DNA of 62,521 nucleotides from Rhodospirillales bacterium 69-11 (lineage in GTDB: Bacteria; Pseudomonadota; Alphaproteobacteria; Acetobacterales; Acetobacteraceae): assembly GCA_001898425.1 (NCBI GenBank), contig MKTV01000065.1:55590-118110 (forward strand), written 5' to 3'. The translations under genes were made by a program, and so were the position numbers. Below, piece after piece: positions 55,833-62,521 of this stretch. How positions within the stretch are numbered: position 1 is the stretch's first letter; each line of letters begins with the position of its first letter. The notes under the pieces were generated by a model. That model was not told where the DNA came from and did no database searches. It saw only the letters and a list, made by a program, of their open reading frames with translations.

Positions 55833-56304
55833 CCGTTCGGACCGGCATACCGACCCTCACGCGCTCGACCGTCGGATGCACGCGCATCCGATGGCGGACG
55901 TGATGGTCGTGGAGGACGATCCCGGGGTGCGGGACGCGACCTGCGAAGTCTTGCGGGAGGAGGGGTATGTCGTGGAGGAAGCCGCCTCTGCCGTGGAGGC
56001 GCTGGAGCGGCTGGACGGCGTGCCGGATCCGCGTGTCCTGCTGATCGACATCCATCTCGGAGCGGGCGTCGACGGCATCGCGCTGGCGGGTCGCATCAGG
56101 CGGACACGCCCGGCGTGCCGTATCCTGCTCACGAGCGGCGGCGAGCCGCCCGAAGGCATCGCATTCGACGGGTTCGTGGGGAAGCCGTTCTCGACGGACC
56201 GGCTGGTGGCCGCTTTGCACGTCCTCGGGACGTACCCGGCCTTCGAGGGGTCACCCGGGTTCGCCGGTGGCGGCAGCGTCAGCGAGATGGAATACCGGGG
56301 GTGA
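55825..56304 (+). CDS. Single-domain response regulator (orphan receiver)
   Basis: A 159-aa receiver protein. A 20-residue His/Arg/Asp-rich start precedes VVEDDPGV; the phospho-acceptor is Asp75 in LLIDIHLG and the Lys is in VGKPFST. After the receiver fold only about 25 Gly/Ser-rich residues remain, so there is no output domain. It overlaps the hypothetical gene upstream. No histidine kinase is nearby; a phosphorelay or protein-binding role is likely. Confidence 0.85.
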   Translation: MADRSDRHTDPHALDRRMHAHPMADVMVVEDDPGVRDATCEVLREEGYVVEEAASAVEALERLDGVPDPRVLLIDIHLGAGVDGIALAGRIRRTRPACRILLTSGGEPPEGIAFDGFVGKPFSTDRLVAALHVLGTYPAFEGSPGFAGGGSVSEMEYRG

Positions 56305-56390
56305 GCCCCGGTACTCCATCGCTTGCGGCGGGCGGACGCGGCCGGCGCCTTGCGGCGATCGGCTGCGCGTCCTGCGCCGGCCGAGGCTGA

Positions 56391-56573
56391 TCAGCCCTTG
56401 GTCGCGTCGCGGACCTCGTCCTTGGCGCCGCCGACCGTGTTCTGCACCTTGCCTTCGGTCTTTTCCGCGGTGCCCTCGGCCTTCATCTTCTCGTCGCCGG
56501 TCACCTTCCCGGCGGCCTGCTTGACGGCGCCCTTCGCCTGGTGCGCCATGCCTTCCATCCGGTCCTTGTCCAT
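56391..56573 (-). CDS. CsbD-like stress protein
   Basis: A 60-aa hydrophilic protein from ATG 56573 with AAGGAG seven nucleotides upstream. Its sequence is the CsbD pattern of Lys, Gly, Ala and Glu repeats (KGAVKQAAGKVTGDEKMKAE, then GTAEKTEGKVQNTVGGAKDE). Members accumulate in general stress in many bacteria and are thought to be largely unfolded in solution. No regulator binding site is visible next to it. Confidence 0.88.
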   Translation of the reverse strand: MDKDRMEGMAHQAKGAVKQAAGKVTGDEKMKAEGTAEKTEGKVQNTVGGAKDEVRDATKG

Positions 56574-56666
56574 GCGTCGTCTCCTTGGTGTGTCGCAGCC
56601 CGCGGGCCGCAGCACCTGAACGACCGGAGCCGCGTGGAGTTGCGCAGCTCTGCCCCGCGCCGCGCG

Positions 56667-57317
56667 CTACCCGGCGCGCTGGCTCTGCCACGCGGCGAAG
56701 CGGGCGGCGTTGTCGTTCGCCTCCTGCTCCACGAGCCGGCTGTCGGCCACGTAGTGCGCGGCGAATTCCGCGAGCCCCCAGCGCTGCACCTGCATCACAT
56801 GCGTCAGGTGATGCGCCCAGAGACCCAGGTCGCGGATGCGGCGCTCGTCGCGGAACAGGATCACGTCGCCCAGCGTCACCGCCGCGCGATCGGCGAACGC
56901 GCCGGTGAGCGCCGGCACGCCGACCGCCCGCCGGCCGGTGGCGAAGCGCGCCCGCTGCAGGAGGGCAGCCGGGAAGTACCCGAGCAGGCCGCGATACACG
57001 GCAGGGGGTATGGGCTGCACGCCCTCGGCGATGGCGCGTTCCCGCGCCGCCTCGATCGACTCCGCGAGGCCCCTTGCCGCGCGGCCCTGCGGCCCCTCAT
57101 CGGGGGGCAGCCGCATCGCCTGCCCCACCTCCGATCGCGATGCGGGGTCGGAGGGGGCACACGGCCGGACGTCGATGGTGGCCGGGACGTCGGCGAGGCC
57201 GCACCCACCGCGCAGCGCCGCATCGGACGACGCGTGCAGACCCGTCGGTGCCGATGCGTCGTCCGCATGGTCGAAGGGCCAGAACAGGCTCGCCACCGCT
57301 TCCCGAAAACGTTGCAC
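56667..57317 (-). CDS. DUF4157-like protein
   Basis: A 216-aa protein started at GTG 57317 (GGAG seven nucleotides upstream). The C-terminal half has WAHHLTHVMQVQRWG followed by VEQEANDNAARFA. An HxxxH with a following acidic residue and nearby Gln is the pattern of DUF4157, a predicted zinc-metallopeptidase-like domain. The N-terminal 80 residues are low-complexity and lack a signal peptide. No toxin or secretion gene is adjacent. The exact family is moderately certain, the function unknown. Confidence 0.62.
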   Translation of the reverse strand: MQRFREAVASLFWPFDHADDASAPTGLHASSDAALRGGCGLADVPATIDVRPCAPSDPASRSEVGQAMRLPPDEGPQGRAARGLAESIEAARERAIAEGVQPIPPAVYRGLLGYFPAALLQRARFATGRRAVGVPALTGAFADRAAVTLGDVILFRDERRIRDLGLWAHHLTHVMQVQRWGLAEFAAHYVADSRLVEQEANDNAARFAAWQSQRAG

Positions 57318-57439
57318 GCCTCGTCTCCCGCGTTGGAACGATGCGGAATAAACACCCCCATCACGTCGAAACGACGCCCGGATTGTGGCGCTGCTGCCAT
57401 CGGTCCGCTACCGTCCGCCTGGACAGCCGCCGGGGCAGC

Positions 57440-58285
57440 ATGTTCGACGTCAGGCGCTACGACCGCATCGGGTCCACCAACGACGAGGCGCGTCGCCTCG
57501 CCGAGGAGGGTGCGCCGCACGGCACGGTGGTGCATGCGGACGAGCAGACCGCGGGCCGCGGCCGGCTTGCGCGGCGCTGGTTCAGCCCGCCCGGCAACCT
57601 CTACCTCTCCGTCCTGCTGCGCGAGGTGCCGCCGGAGCGGCTCTGGCAACTGAGCTTCCTGTCGGCGCTGGCGGTCGCGGATGCGGTGGACGCATTGCTG
57701 CCCAGCCATACGCGGGCGCAGTTGAAGTGGCCGAACGACGTGCTGGTGGGCGGCGCGAAGATCTCGGGCATCCTGATCGAGCAGGCGGGGTCGGCGGTGA
57801 TCCTGGGGATCGGGATCAACGTGCTGGTCGCGCCGCAGGGGCCGGCCTATCCGACCACGACCTTGGCCGCGTCGGGCGGGATCGCCACGGTGGACGGCGC
57901 GTGCAGCCTGCTGCTGCGCGGTCTCGAGGCGTGGCTGGCGCGCTGGACCGAGGGCGGGTTTCCGGTGGTCCGCGAGGCGTGGCTCGCGCGCGCCCACCGG
58001 CTGGGCGAGACGCTGCACGTCGCGACCAGCGGCCGGTCGGCGAGCGGGGTGTTCGTGGGGCTCGACGCCGATGGGGCGCTGCTGCTCGACACCGATGCGG
58101 GGCGGGTGCGGATCGTCGCGGGCGACGTGGGTGGAAGCGTCGCGGGCGACGGCGGTGCCGGTGGCGGTGCCGCGAGCGAGCTGGGCCAGGGCGATGCGGC
58201 GGGCGAGGGGACGCGCAGCGACGGGCGCGGCGACGGGACCGCCGGCAGTGTCGCTGGTGGCGCGGGACCGGGGCGCACCGGCTGA
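57440..58285 (+). CDS. birA: Biotin--[acetyl-CoA-carboxylase] ligase
   Basis: It attaches biotin to carboxylase carrier domains through biotinyl-AMP. The ligase core is complete: STNDEARRLAEEG, the biotin/ATP loop TAGRGRLARRWFSPPGNLY and KWPNDVLVGGAKISGIL. There is no N-terminal helix-turn-helix, so it is a non-repressor (group I) ligase. Residues 235-281 are an unusual Gly/Ala/Asp/Ser-rich tail beyond the normal C-terminal domain. Its clients in the window are LiuD (Lys628) and probably a carrier subunit partnering the carboxyltransferase downstream. Confidence 0.92.
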   Translation: MFDVRRYDRIGSTNDEARRLAEEGAPHGTVVHADEQTAGRGRLARRWFSPPGNLYLSVLLREVPPERLWQLSFLSALAVADAVDALLPSHTRAQLKWPNDVLVGGAKISGILIEQAGSAVILGIGINVLVAPQGPAYPTTTLAASGGIATVDGACSLLLRGLEAWLARWTEGGFPVVREAWLARAHRLGETLHVATSGRSASGVFVGLDADGALLLDTDAGRVRIVAGDVGGSVAGDGGAGGGAASELGQGDAAGEGTRSDGRGDGTAGSVAGGAGPGRTG

Positions 58286-58365
58286 CCGCAGGGCGGCGGA
58301 TTTGACCCCTCGGCACCCGGATGAAATGCTCCCGGGGAGAACGTCCAAGAGAAGAACCGCCCTCC

Positions 58366-59970
58366 ATGGATCATCCCGTCCCGGAGCGCACCGCGCCGCC
58401 GCAGGCGAGCGACTGGCAGCCCGAACTCGACGAACTTGCCGAACGCCAGCGCATCGCGCGGCAGATGGGCGGTCCCGACCGCATCGCGCGGCAGCACGCC
58501 GCCGGCCGCCTCACCGTCCGCGAACGCATCGACCGGCTGCTCGATCCGGACAGCTTCCAGGAGATCGGCTCGATCGCGGGCAAGGCGACCTACGATTCCA
58601 GCCAGCGGACAATCACCGACTTCCTGCCGGCCAACGGCGTGTGCGGGCGCGGCCGGATCGAGGGGCGGCCGGTGGTGGTGTACGGCGACGACTTCACCGT
58701 GCGCGGCGGATCGGCGGATGCGTCGATCAAGAACAAGTATTTCCTGCCCGAGAAGCTGGCCGGCGAATACCGCATGCCGCTGATCCGCATGATCGAGGGA
58801 TCGGGCGGCGGCGGTTCGGTCAAGACGATCGAGACGCGGGGCCACGCCAACCTGCCGGGCGGCATCGGGCAAAGCTCCGGCCTGTGGCTGTGCGCGCAGA
58901 ACATGGGCCGCATCCCGGTGGTCTCCATGGGTCTCGGCTCCGTCGCCGGGCTGGGCGCGGCGCGGCTCGCGGCGAGCCACTACTCGCTGATGGTGCGCGA
59001 CACCTCGGCCGTGTTCGTGGCCGGCCCGCCCGTCGTCGAGCGTCTCGGCGAGAAGCGCAGCAAGGCGGAGCTCGGGGGGCACGCCGTGCAGGTGCCGGCC
59101 GGCACGGTGGACGATGCGGTGGCCACCGAACAGGAGGCGTTCGAACGCGCGCGGCGGTTCCTGTCGTATCTGCCGAGTTCGGTCTGGGACCTGCCGCCGC
59201 GCGTGACGCCCTGGGATGATCCGGAGCGGCGCGACGAGCACCTGATCTCGATCGTGCCCAAGGACCGCCGCAAGGCGTATTCCATGCGCAAGATCATCGA
59301 CTCCGTGGTCGATCGCGGCAGTTTCTTCGAGATGTCCAAGGGGTTCGGCCGCGCCATCATCACTGGGTTCGCGCGGCTGGACGGCTGGCCGGTCGCGATC
59401 CTGGCCGGTGACCCGCTCTACAACGGCGGCGCCTGGGGCGCGGCGGCGTCGCGCAAGATCACCCGCTTCGTCGATCTGGCGCAGACCTTTCACCTGCCGG
59501 TCGTGCACCTGGTCGACTGCTTCGGCTTCGCGGTCGGGCTGCAGGCGGAATCGACCGCGACCATGCGCCACGCGGTGACGGCGGTCAGCGCAATCCACCA
59601 GTCCACCGTGCCCTGGGCCGCGGTGATCATCCGCAACGTCTTCGGTGTGGGCGGCGGCGCGCACGTGCCGCACACGCAGACGCCGCTGCGTTGGTCCTGG
59701 CCGTCGGGCAATTGGGGCTCCCTGCCGCTGGAGGGCGGGATCGAGGCGGCGTACCGCGCGGAGCTCGACGCCGCCGCCGACCCCGCCGAGAAGCTCGCGG
59801 AGATCGAGACCCGGCTCGAGCAGTTGCGATCCCCGTTCCGGTCCGCGGAGGCATTCCTGATCGACGAGATCATCGACCCGCGCGACACGCGGCCATTGCT
59901 CTGCGAGTTCGCGAATCTCGTGGCGCCGCTGCGCACGCCTGGCCCCTCCATGTTCACGATGCGGCCATGA
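58366..59970 (+). CDS. Acyl-CoA carboxylase, carboxyltransferase subunit
   Basis: A 534-aa carboxyltransferase of the propionyl/acyl-CoA carboxylase beta type, distinct from LiuB: EGSGGGGSVKTIETRGH and GLGSVAGLGAARLAASHYS in the N-domain, GDPLYNGGAWGAAASRKITR and LVDCFGFAVGLQAE in the C-domain. No biotin carboxylase gene is adjacent; it must share LiuD or use a subunit elsewhere. The ATG at 58366 has only a weak purine-rich sequence (AAGAGAAGAA). Its stop overlaps the CoA-transferase ATG (ATGA), implying one pathway. The acyl substrate is unknown. Confidence 0.86.
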   Translation: MDHPVPERTAPPQASDWQPELDELAERQRIARQMGGPDRIARQHAAGRLTVRERIDRLLDPDSFQEIGSIAGKATYDSSQRTITDFLPANGVCGRGRIEGRPVVVYGDDFTVRGGSADASIKNKYFLPEKLAGEYRMPLIRMIEGSGGGGSVKTIETRGHANLPGGIGQSSGLWLCAQNMGRIPVVSMGLGSVAGLGAARLAASHYSLMVRDTSAVFVAGPPVVERLGEKRSKAELGGHAVQVPAGTVDDAVATEQEAFERARRFLSYLPSSVWDLPPRVTPWDDPERRDEHLISIVPKDRRKAYSMRKIIDSVVDRGSFFEMSKGFGRAIITGFARLDGWPVAILAGDPLYNGGAWGAAASRKITRFVDLAQTFHLPVVHLVDCFGFAVGLQAESTATMRHAVTAVSAIHQSTVPWAAVIIRNVFGVGGGAHVPHTQTPLRWSWPSGNWGSLPLEGGIEAAYRAELDAAADPAEKLAEIETRLEQLRSPFRSAEAFLIDEIIDPRDTRPLLCEFANLVAPLRTPGPSMFTMRP

Positions 59971-62381
59971 GCACGCCCACCGGAGACGCGCCGCCCCTCG
60001 CGGCCTATCGCGTGCTGCAGGTGGGATCGGGCGTGGCGCTCGACTATTGCGGCAAGCTGTTCGCCGATTTCGGCGCCGACGTCGTGAAGCTGGAACCCGC
60101 CGGTGGCGATCCCCTGCGCCGCACGCCGCCGATCCTCGCGAACGGCGAGAGCGGGCTGTTTGCCTGGCTCAACACCAACAAGCGCAGCGTGACCGGCAGC
60201 GACGCCGCCCTCGCCGCGCTGCTGCCCGACGCGGACGTGCTGCTCGACGGCCGGCCGCCGCACGAGGTCGCGGCGAGCGATCCCGGCCACGCGGCGCTGC
60301 GGCGCGCGCATCCGGGCCTCGCGATCACCACGCTGTCCTGGTTCGGGGAGGACGGGCCGTATCGCGACTTCGCCGCGACCGAGGCGACGGTGCGCGCGCT
60401 CGCCGGCCTCGTCGTGCTGACCGGTCCGGCCGAGGGTCCGCCGATCCTCGCGACCGATCACCAGTCGGGCATCCTGGCGGGCATCGCGGCCTTCATCGCG
60501 ACCGCGAGCGGCCTGTACGGCCGTGCGGGCGGGGCGCGGCGCTTCGCGGCCAGCGTGCACGAGGCGTCGATCGGGGTGTCGGAATACGAGGCCGGCGTCG
60601 CCTGGGACGGGGCGGAGAGCCGCCATCGGCCGGGCGTGAACCGTTTCGGGCGCAACTATCCGGTCGGGATCTATCCGACGAAGCAGGGGCTGATCGGCGT
60701 CACCATCGTCACCCCCGGCCAATGGCGCGGGCTGTGCGCGATGATGGGCGTGCCCGACATCGCGAAGGAGCCGCGCTTCTCGCTGAACATCGACCGGCTG
60801 AGGCAGGCCGCCGAACTGGATGCGCTGTTCGGGCCAATCTGGATGACGCGCACCGCGGAGGAATGGTTCGCGCTCGCGCTCGAACACAAGCTGCCGCTGG
60901 CGGTCGTGCCCAACATGGCGGAGCTGCTGGCGCAGGCCGTGCACCGGGAGCGTGGCGCATTCGCGACCGTCGCGATCGGGGACGCGCGGTTCGAGGCGCC
61001 GGCGCTGCCGCAGACCCTGACCCGCACGCCGCCCCTGCCGGAGGGCCGCGCCCCGCTGGCGGGTGCGGACGCAGCCGCCTGGCGCCCGCAGGCCTTCGCC
61101 CCGGCCGTCGCCCGTCCTGCGCAGGCCGCACCCGAGGGCACCCTGCCGCTCGCGGGCCTGCGCATCGTCGACCTGACCATGGGCTGGGCGGGCCCGACCG
61201 CGGCGCGTCACCTGTGCGACCTCGGCGCCGAGGTGATCAAGGTCGAGGCCTGCCAGTATCCCGACTGGTGGCGCGGCACCGACCTGCGCGCGAGCTTCAT
61301 CGCGGAGCAGCGCTACGAGAAGATCCCGTGGTTCCAGCTCATGAACCGCAACAAGCTCGACGTCACGCTGGACCTGACGCAGCCCGAGGGTGTCGCGCTG
61401 CTGAAGCGCCTCGTCGCCGGCGCGCACGCGGTGATCGAGAACTATTCCAGCGAGGTGCTGGGCAAGCTGGGCCTCGACTATCCGGTGCTGTCGCAGGTGC
61501 GGCCGGGCCTGGTCATGGCGTCGATGCCGGCCTTCGGCTGCGGCAATGCCTGGAGCGCCTGCCGCGCCTACGGCTCCACGCTCGAGCAGGCGTCGGGCCT
61601 GCCGACGATCACCGGCTTCCCGCACCATCCGCCCACGATGAACCAGACCGCCTATGGCGATCCGGTCGGCGGGTTCAACGCGGCGGCGGCGCTGATCGTC
61701 GCGCTGCTGCACCAGCAGCGAACGGGGGAGGGGCAGCATGTCGACCTCTCCCAGGTCGCCTGCATGCTGCCGCTGGTCGCCGCCGCGATGATCGAGCAGT
61801 CGGCGACCGGCGCCGTTCCGCCGCGCATCGGCAACCGCCATCCGGTGTTCGTGCCGCAGGGCGCGTTCCGCTGCGCCGGCGCGGATTCCTGGCTCGCGGT
61901 GTCGGTCACCGACGACGCGGCCTGGCGCGCGCTGTGCGGGGTGATCGGGCGAGAGGATCTGGCCGGCCTGCCGGCCGCCGAACGCCGCGCGCGGGAGGAG
62001 GCGCTCGAGGCGGTGATCGCCGCCTGGACCGCAGCTCGGGAAGCGGAGGACGCGATGCTGGCGCTGCAGGCGGTGGGCGTGGCGGCGGGCGTGGCGCGGC
62101 TGCCGGCGACGCTGGACCGCGACCCGCATCTGCAGGCGCGCGGCTTCTGGCGCCGGGTGGACCGGCCGTTCATCGGGCCGCACTGGCAGTCCTCGGCGGC
62201 GTTCCGGGAAGGCGCCGCGCCCTATCCGCTGCGCCGCGTCGCGCCCACGCTGGGCCAGGACAACCACGCGATCCTGGTCGGGCGGATCGGCCTCTCGGAG
62301 GCGGAGTACGCGGACCTTGCGGCGCGCGACGTGATCGGGACGGTGCCCAAGCCGCGCCGCCCGCAGGGCGATGCCGCCTGA
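59967..62381 (+). CDS. Double-domain family III (CaiB/BaiF-type) CoA-transferase
   Basis: An 804-aa protein, twice the normal length, made of two CoA-transferase modules in tandem: about 1-375 (begins YRVLQVGSGVALDYCGKLFA) and about 390-800 (begins LPLAGLRIVDLTMGWAGPTA). The catalytic Asp of formyl-CoA transferase (D169, in MQDA) aligns with Glu199 in the first module (SVHEAS) and Ala598 in the second (DLSQVACM), so the usual nucleophile is not conserved in either. Translational coupling to the carboxyltransferase gene suggests it activates that pathway's acid. An alternative is that only one half is active. Confidence 0.85.
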   Translation: MSTPTGDAPPLAAYRVLQVGSGVALDYCGKLFADFGADVVKLEPAGGDPLRRTPPILANGESGLFAWLNTNKRSVTGSDAALAALLPDADVLLDGRPPHEVAASDPGHAALRRAHPGLAITTLSWFGEDGPYRDFAATEATVRALAGLVVLTGPAEGPPILATDHQSGILAGIAAFIATASGLYGRAGGARRFAASVHEASIGVSEYEAGVAWDGAESRHRPGVNRFGRNYPVGIYPTKQGLIGVTIVTPGQWRGLCAMMGVPDIAKEPRFSLNIDRLRQAAELDALFGPIWMTRTAEEWFALALEHKLPLAVVPNMAELLAQAVHRERGAFATVAIGDARFEAPALPQTLTRTPPLPEGRAPLAGADAAAWRPQAFAPAVARPAQAAPEGTLPLAGLRIVDLTMGWAGPTAARHLCDLGAEVIKVEACQYPDWWRGTDLRASFIAEQRYEKIPWFQLMNRNKLDVTLDLTQPEGVALLKRLVAGAHAVIENYSSEVLGKLGLDYPVLSQVRPGLVMASMPAFGCGNAWSACRAYGSTLEQASGLPTITGFPHHPPTMNQTAYGDPVGGFNAAAALIVALLHQQRTGEGQHVDLSQVACMLPLVAAAMIEQSATGAVPPRIGNRHPVFVPQGAFRCAGADSWLAVSVTDDAAWRALCGVIGREDLAGLPAAERRAREEALEAVIAAWTAAREAEDAMLALQAVGVAAGVARLPATLDRDPHLQARGFWRRVDRPFIGPHWQSSAAFREGAAPYPLRRVAPTLGQDNHAILVGRIGLSEAEYADLAARDVIGTVPKPRRPQGDAA

Positions 62382-62435
62382 CGGGCGAGATGAGAAAAAA
62401 GGGGCGGCGATCGATGAGGCAGGGTGCTGGTGGGG

Positions 62436-62462
62436 ATGGCCGGCTCGACGGCCGGCCATGAC
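62436..62462. repeat. Palindromic repeat unit near the right edge
   Basis: ATGGCCGGC, TCGAC, GGCCGGCCAT form one compact member of the dispersed family, 55 nt after the CoA-transferase stop, where it may end that transcript. The final bases (62463-62521) show no recognisable feature. Confidence 0.7.
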
Positions 62463-62521
62463 GGTCCTGGTGGCCGAGCGGTGCCGCCGATTTCACGGCG
62501 CGGCGTGCGGTCGCCCTCCAC

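Noticed and set aside
59490-62459. 989-codon open frame antisense to the carboxyltransferase and CoA-transferase genes
   Set aside because: Crosses two well-supported genes, is Arg/His/Gly-rich with no family features, and begins in a palindromic repeat.

Overview
This is a high-GC chromosomal segment that looks alphaproteobacterial, most likely from the Acetobacteraceae/Rhodospirillales side. That placement is an inference from the RpoB/RpoC sequences, from a very short lipoprotein resembling an alphaproteobacterial family, and from dispersed palindromes with the core ATGGCCGG...CCGGCCAT. No rRNA, tRNA, insertion sequence, phage gene or CRISPR array was recognised.

Layout. 0.9-12.3 kb holds the translation/transcription block rplK-rplA-rplJ-rplL-rpoB-rpoC. 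It has a 388-nt L10-type leader, a hairpin between rplL and rpoB, palindromic repeats inserted between rpoB and rpoC, and two strong hairpins after rpoC. 12.7-26.5 kb is an acyl-CoA region: isovaleryl-CoA dehydrogenase and both methylcrotonyl-CoA carboxylase subunits (leucine degradation), a 3-hydroxyacyl-CoA dehydrogenase, an APH-like kinase with an acyl-CoA dehydrogenase homologue and an SDR (a gene set that matches the fused eukaryotic ACAD10/ACAD11 proteins), a nucleoside deaminase, an SCP2-type thiolase and an acyl-CoA synthetase. Nearly every intergenic gap here carries the palindromic repeats, including a six-unit 28-bp tandem array. 26.6-32.6 kb has a secondary-alcohol dehydrogenase, a DOPA-dioxygenase-like protein, two tandem FMN 2-hydroxyacid dehydrogenases, a VapBC-type toxin-antitoxin pair and a mandelate-racemase-family enzyme.

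32.6-35.3 kb is an AT-richer island: a NucS/DUF91-like PD-(D/E)XK nuclease converging on a minus-strand unit of a frameshifted DUF3010-like gene and a Hanks-type Ser/Thr kinase. It is the best candidate in the window for an undescribed system, possibly defensive.

35.3-54.3 kb is mixed metabolism, transport and signalling: Ldh-family dehydrogenase, nitroreductase, Nudix hydrolase, MFS transporter, LLM flavin enzyme, Asp/Glu racemase, orphan response regulator, non-canonical NRAMP transporter, class I PHA synthase, M20 peptidase, DedA protein, aldose epimerase, chemoreceptor, ketopantoate-reductase-like protein and an FAD oxidoreductase. 54.4-57.3 kb has a Crp/Fnr regulator with a perfect TTGAT-N4-ATCAA box upstream, a small hypothetical overlapping a second orphan receiver, a CsbD-like protein and a DUF4157-like protein. 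57.4-62.4 kb holds a biotin protein ligase, a second acyl-CoA carboxylase carboxyltransferase and a double-length family III CoA-transferase, which together suggest one acyl-CoA carboxylation/activation function.

Gene starts were chosen from Shine-Dalgarno spacing and family N-termini, so several differ from the longest open frame.
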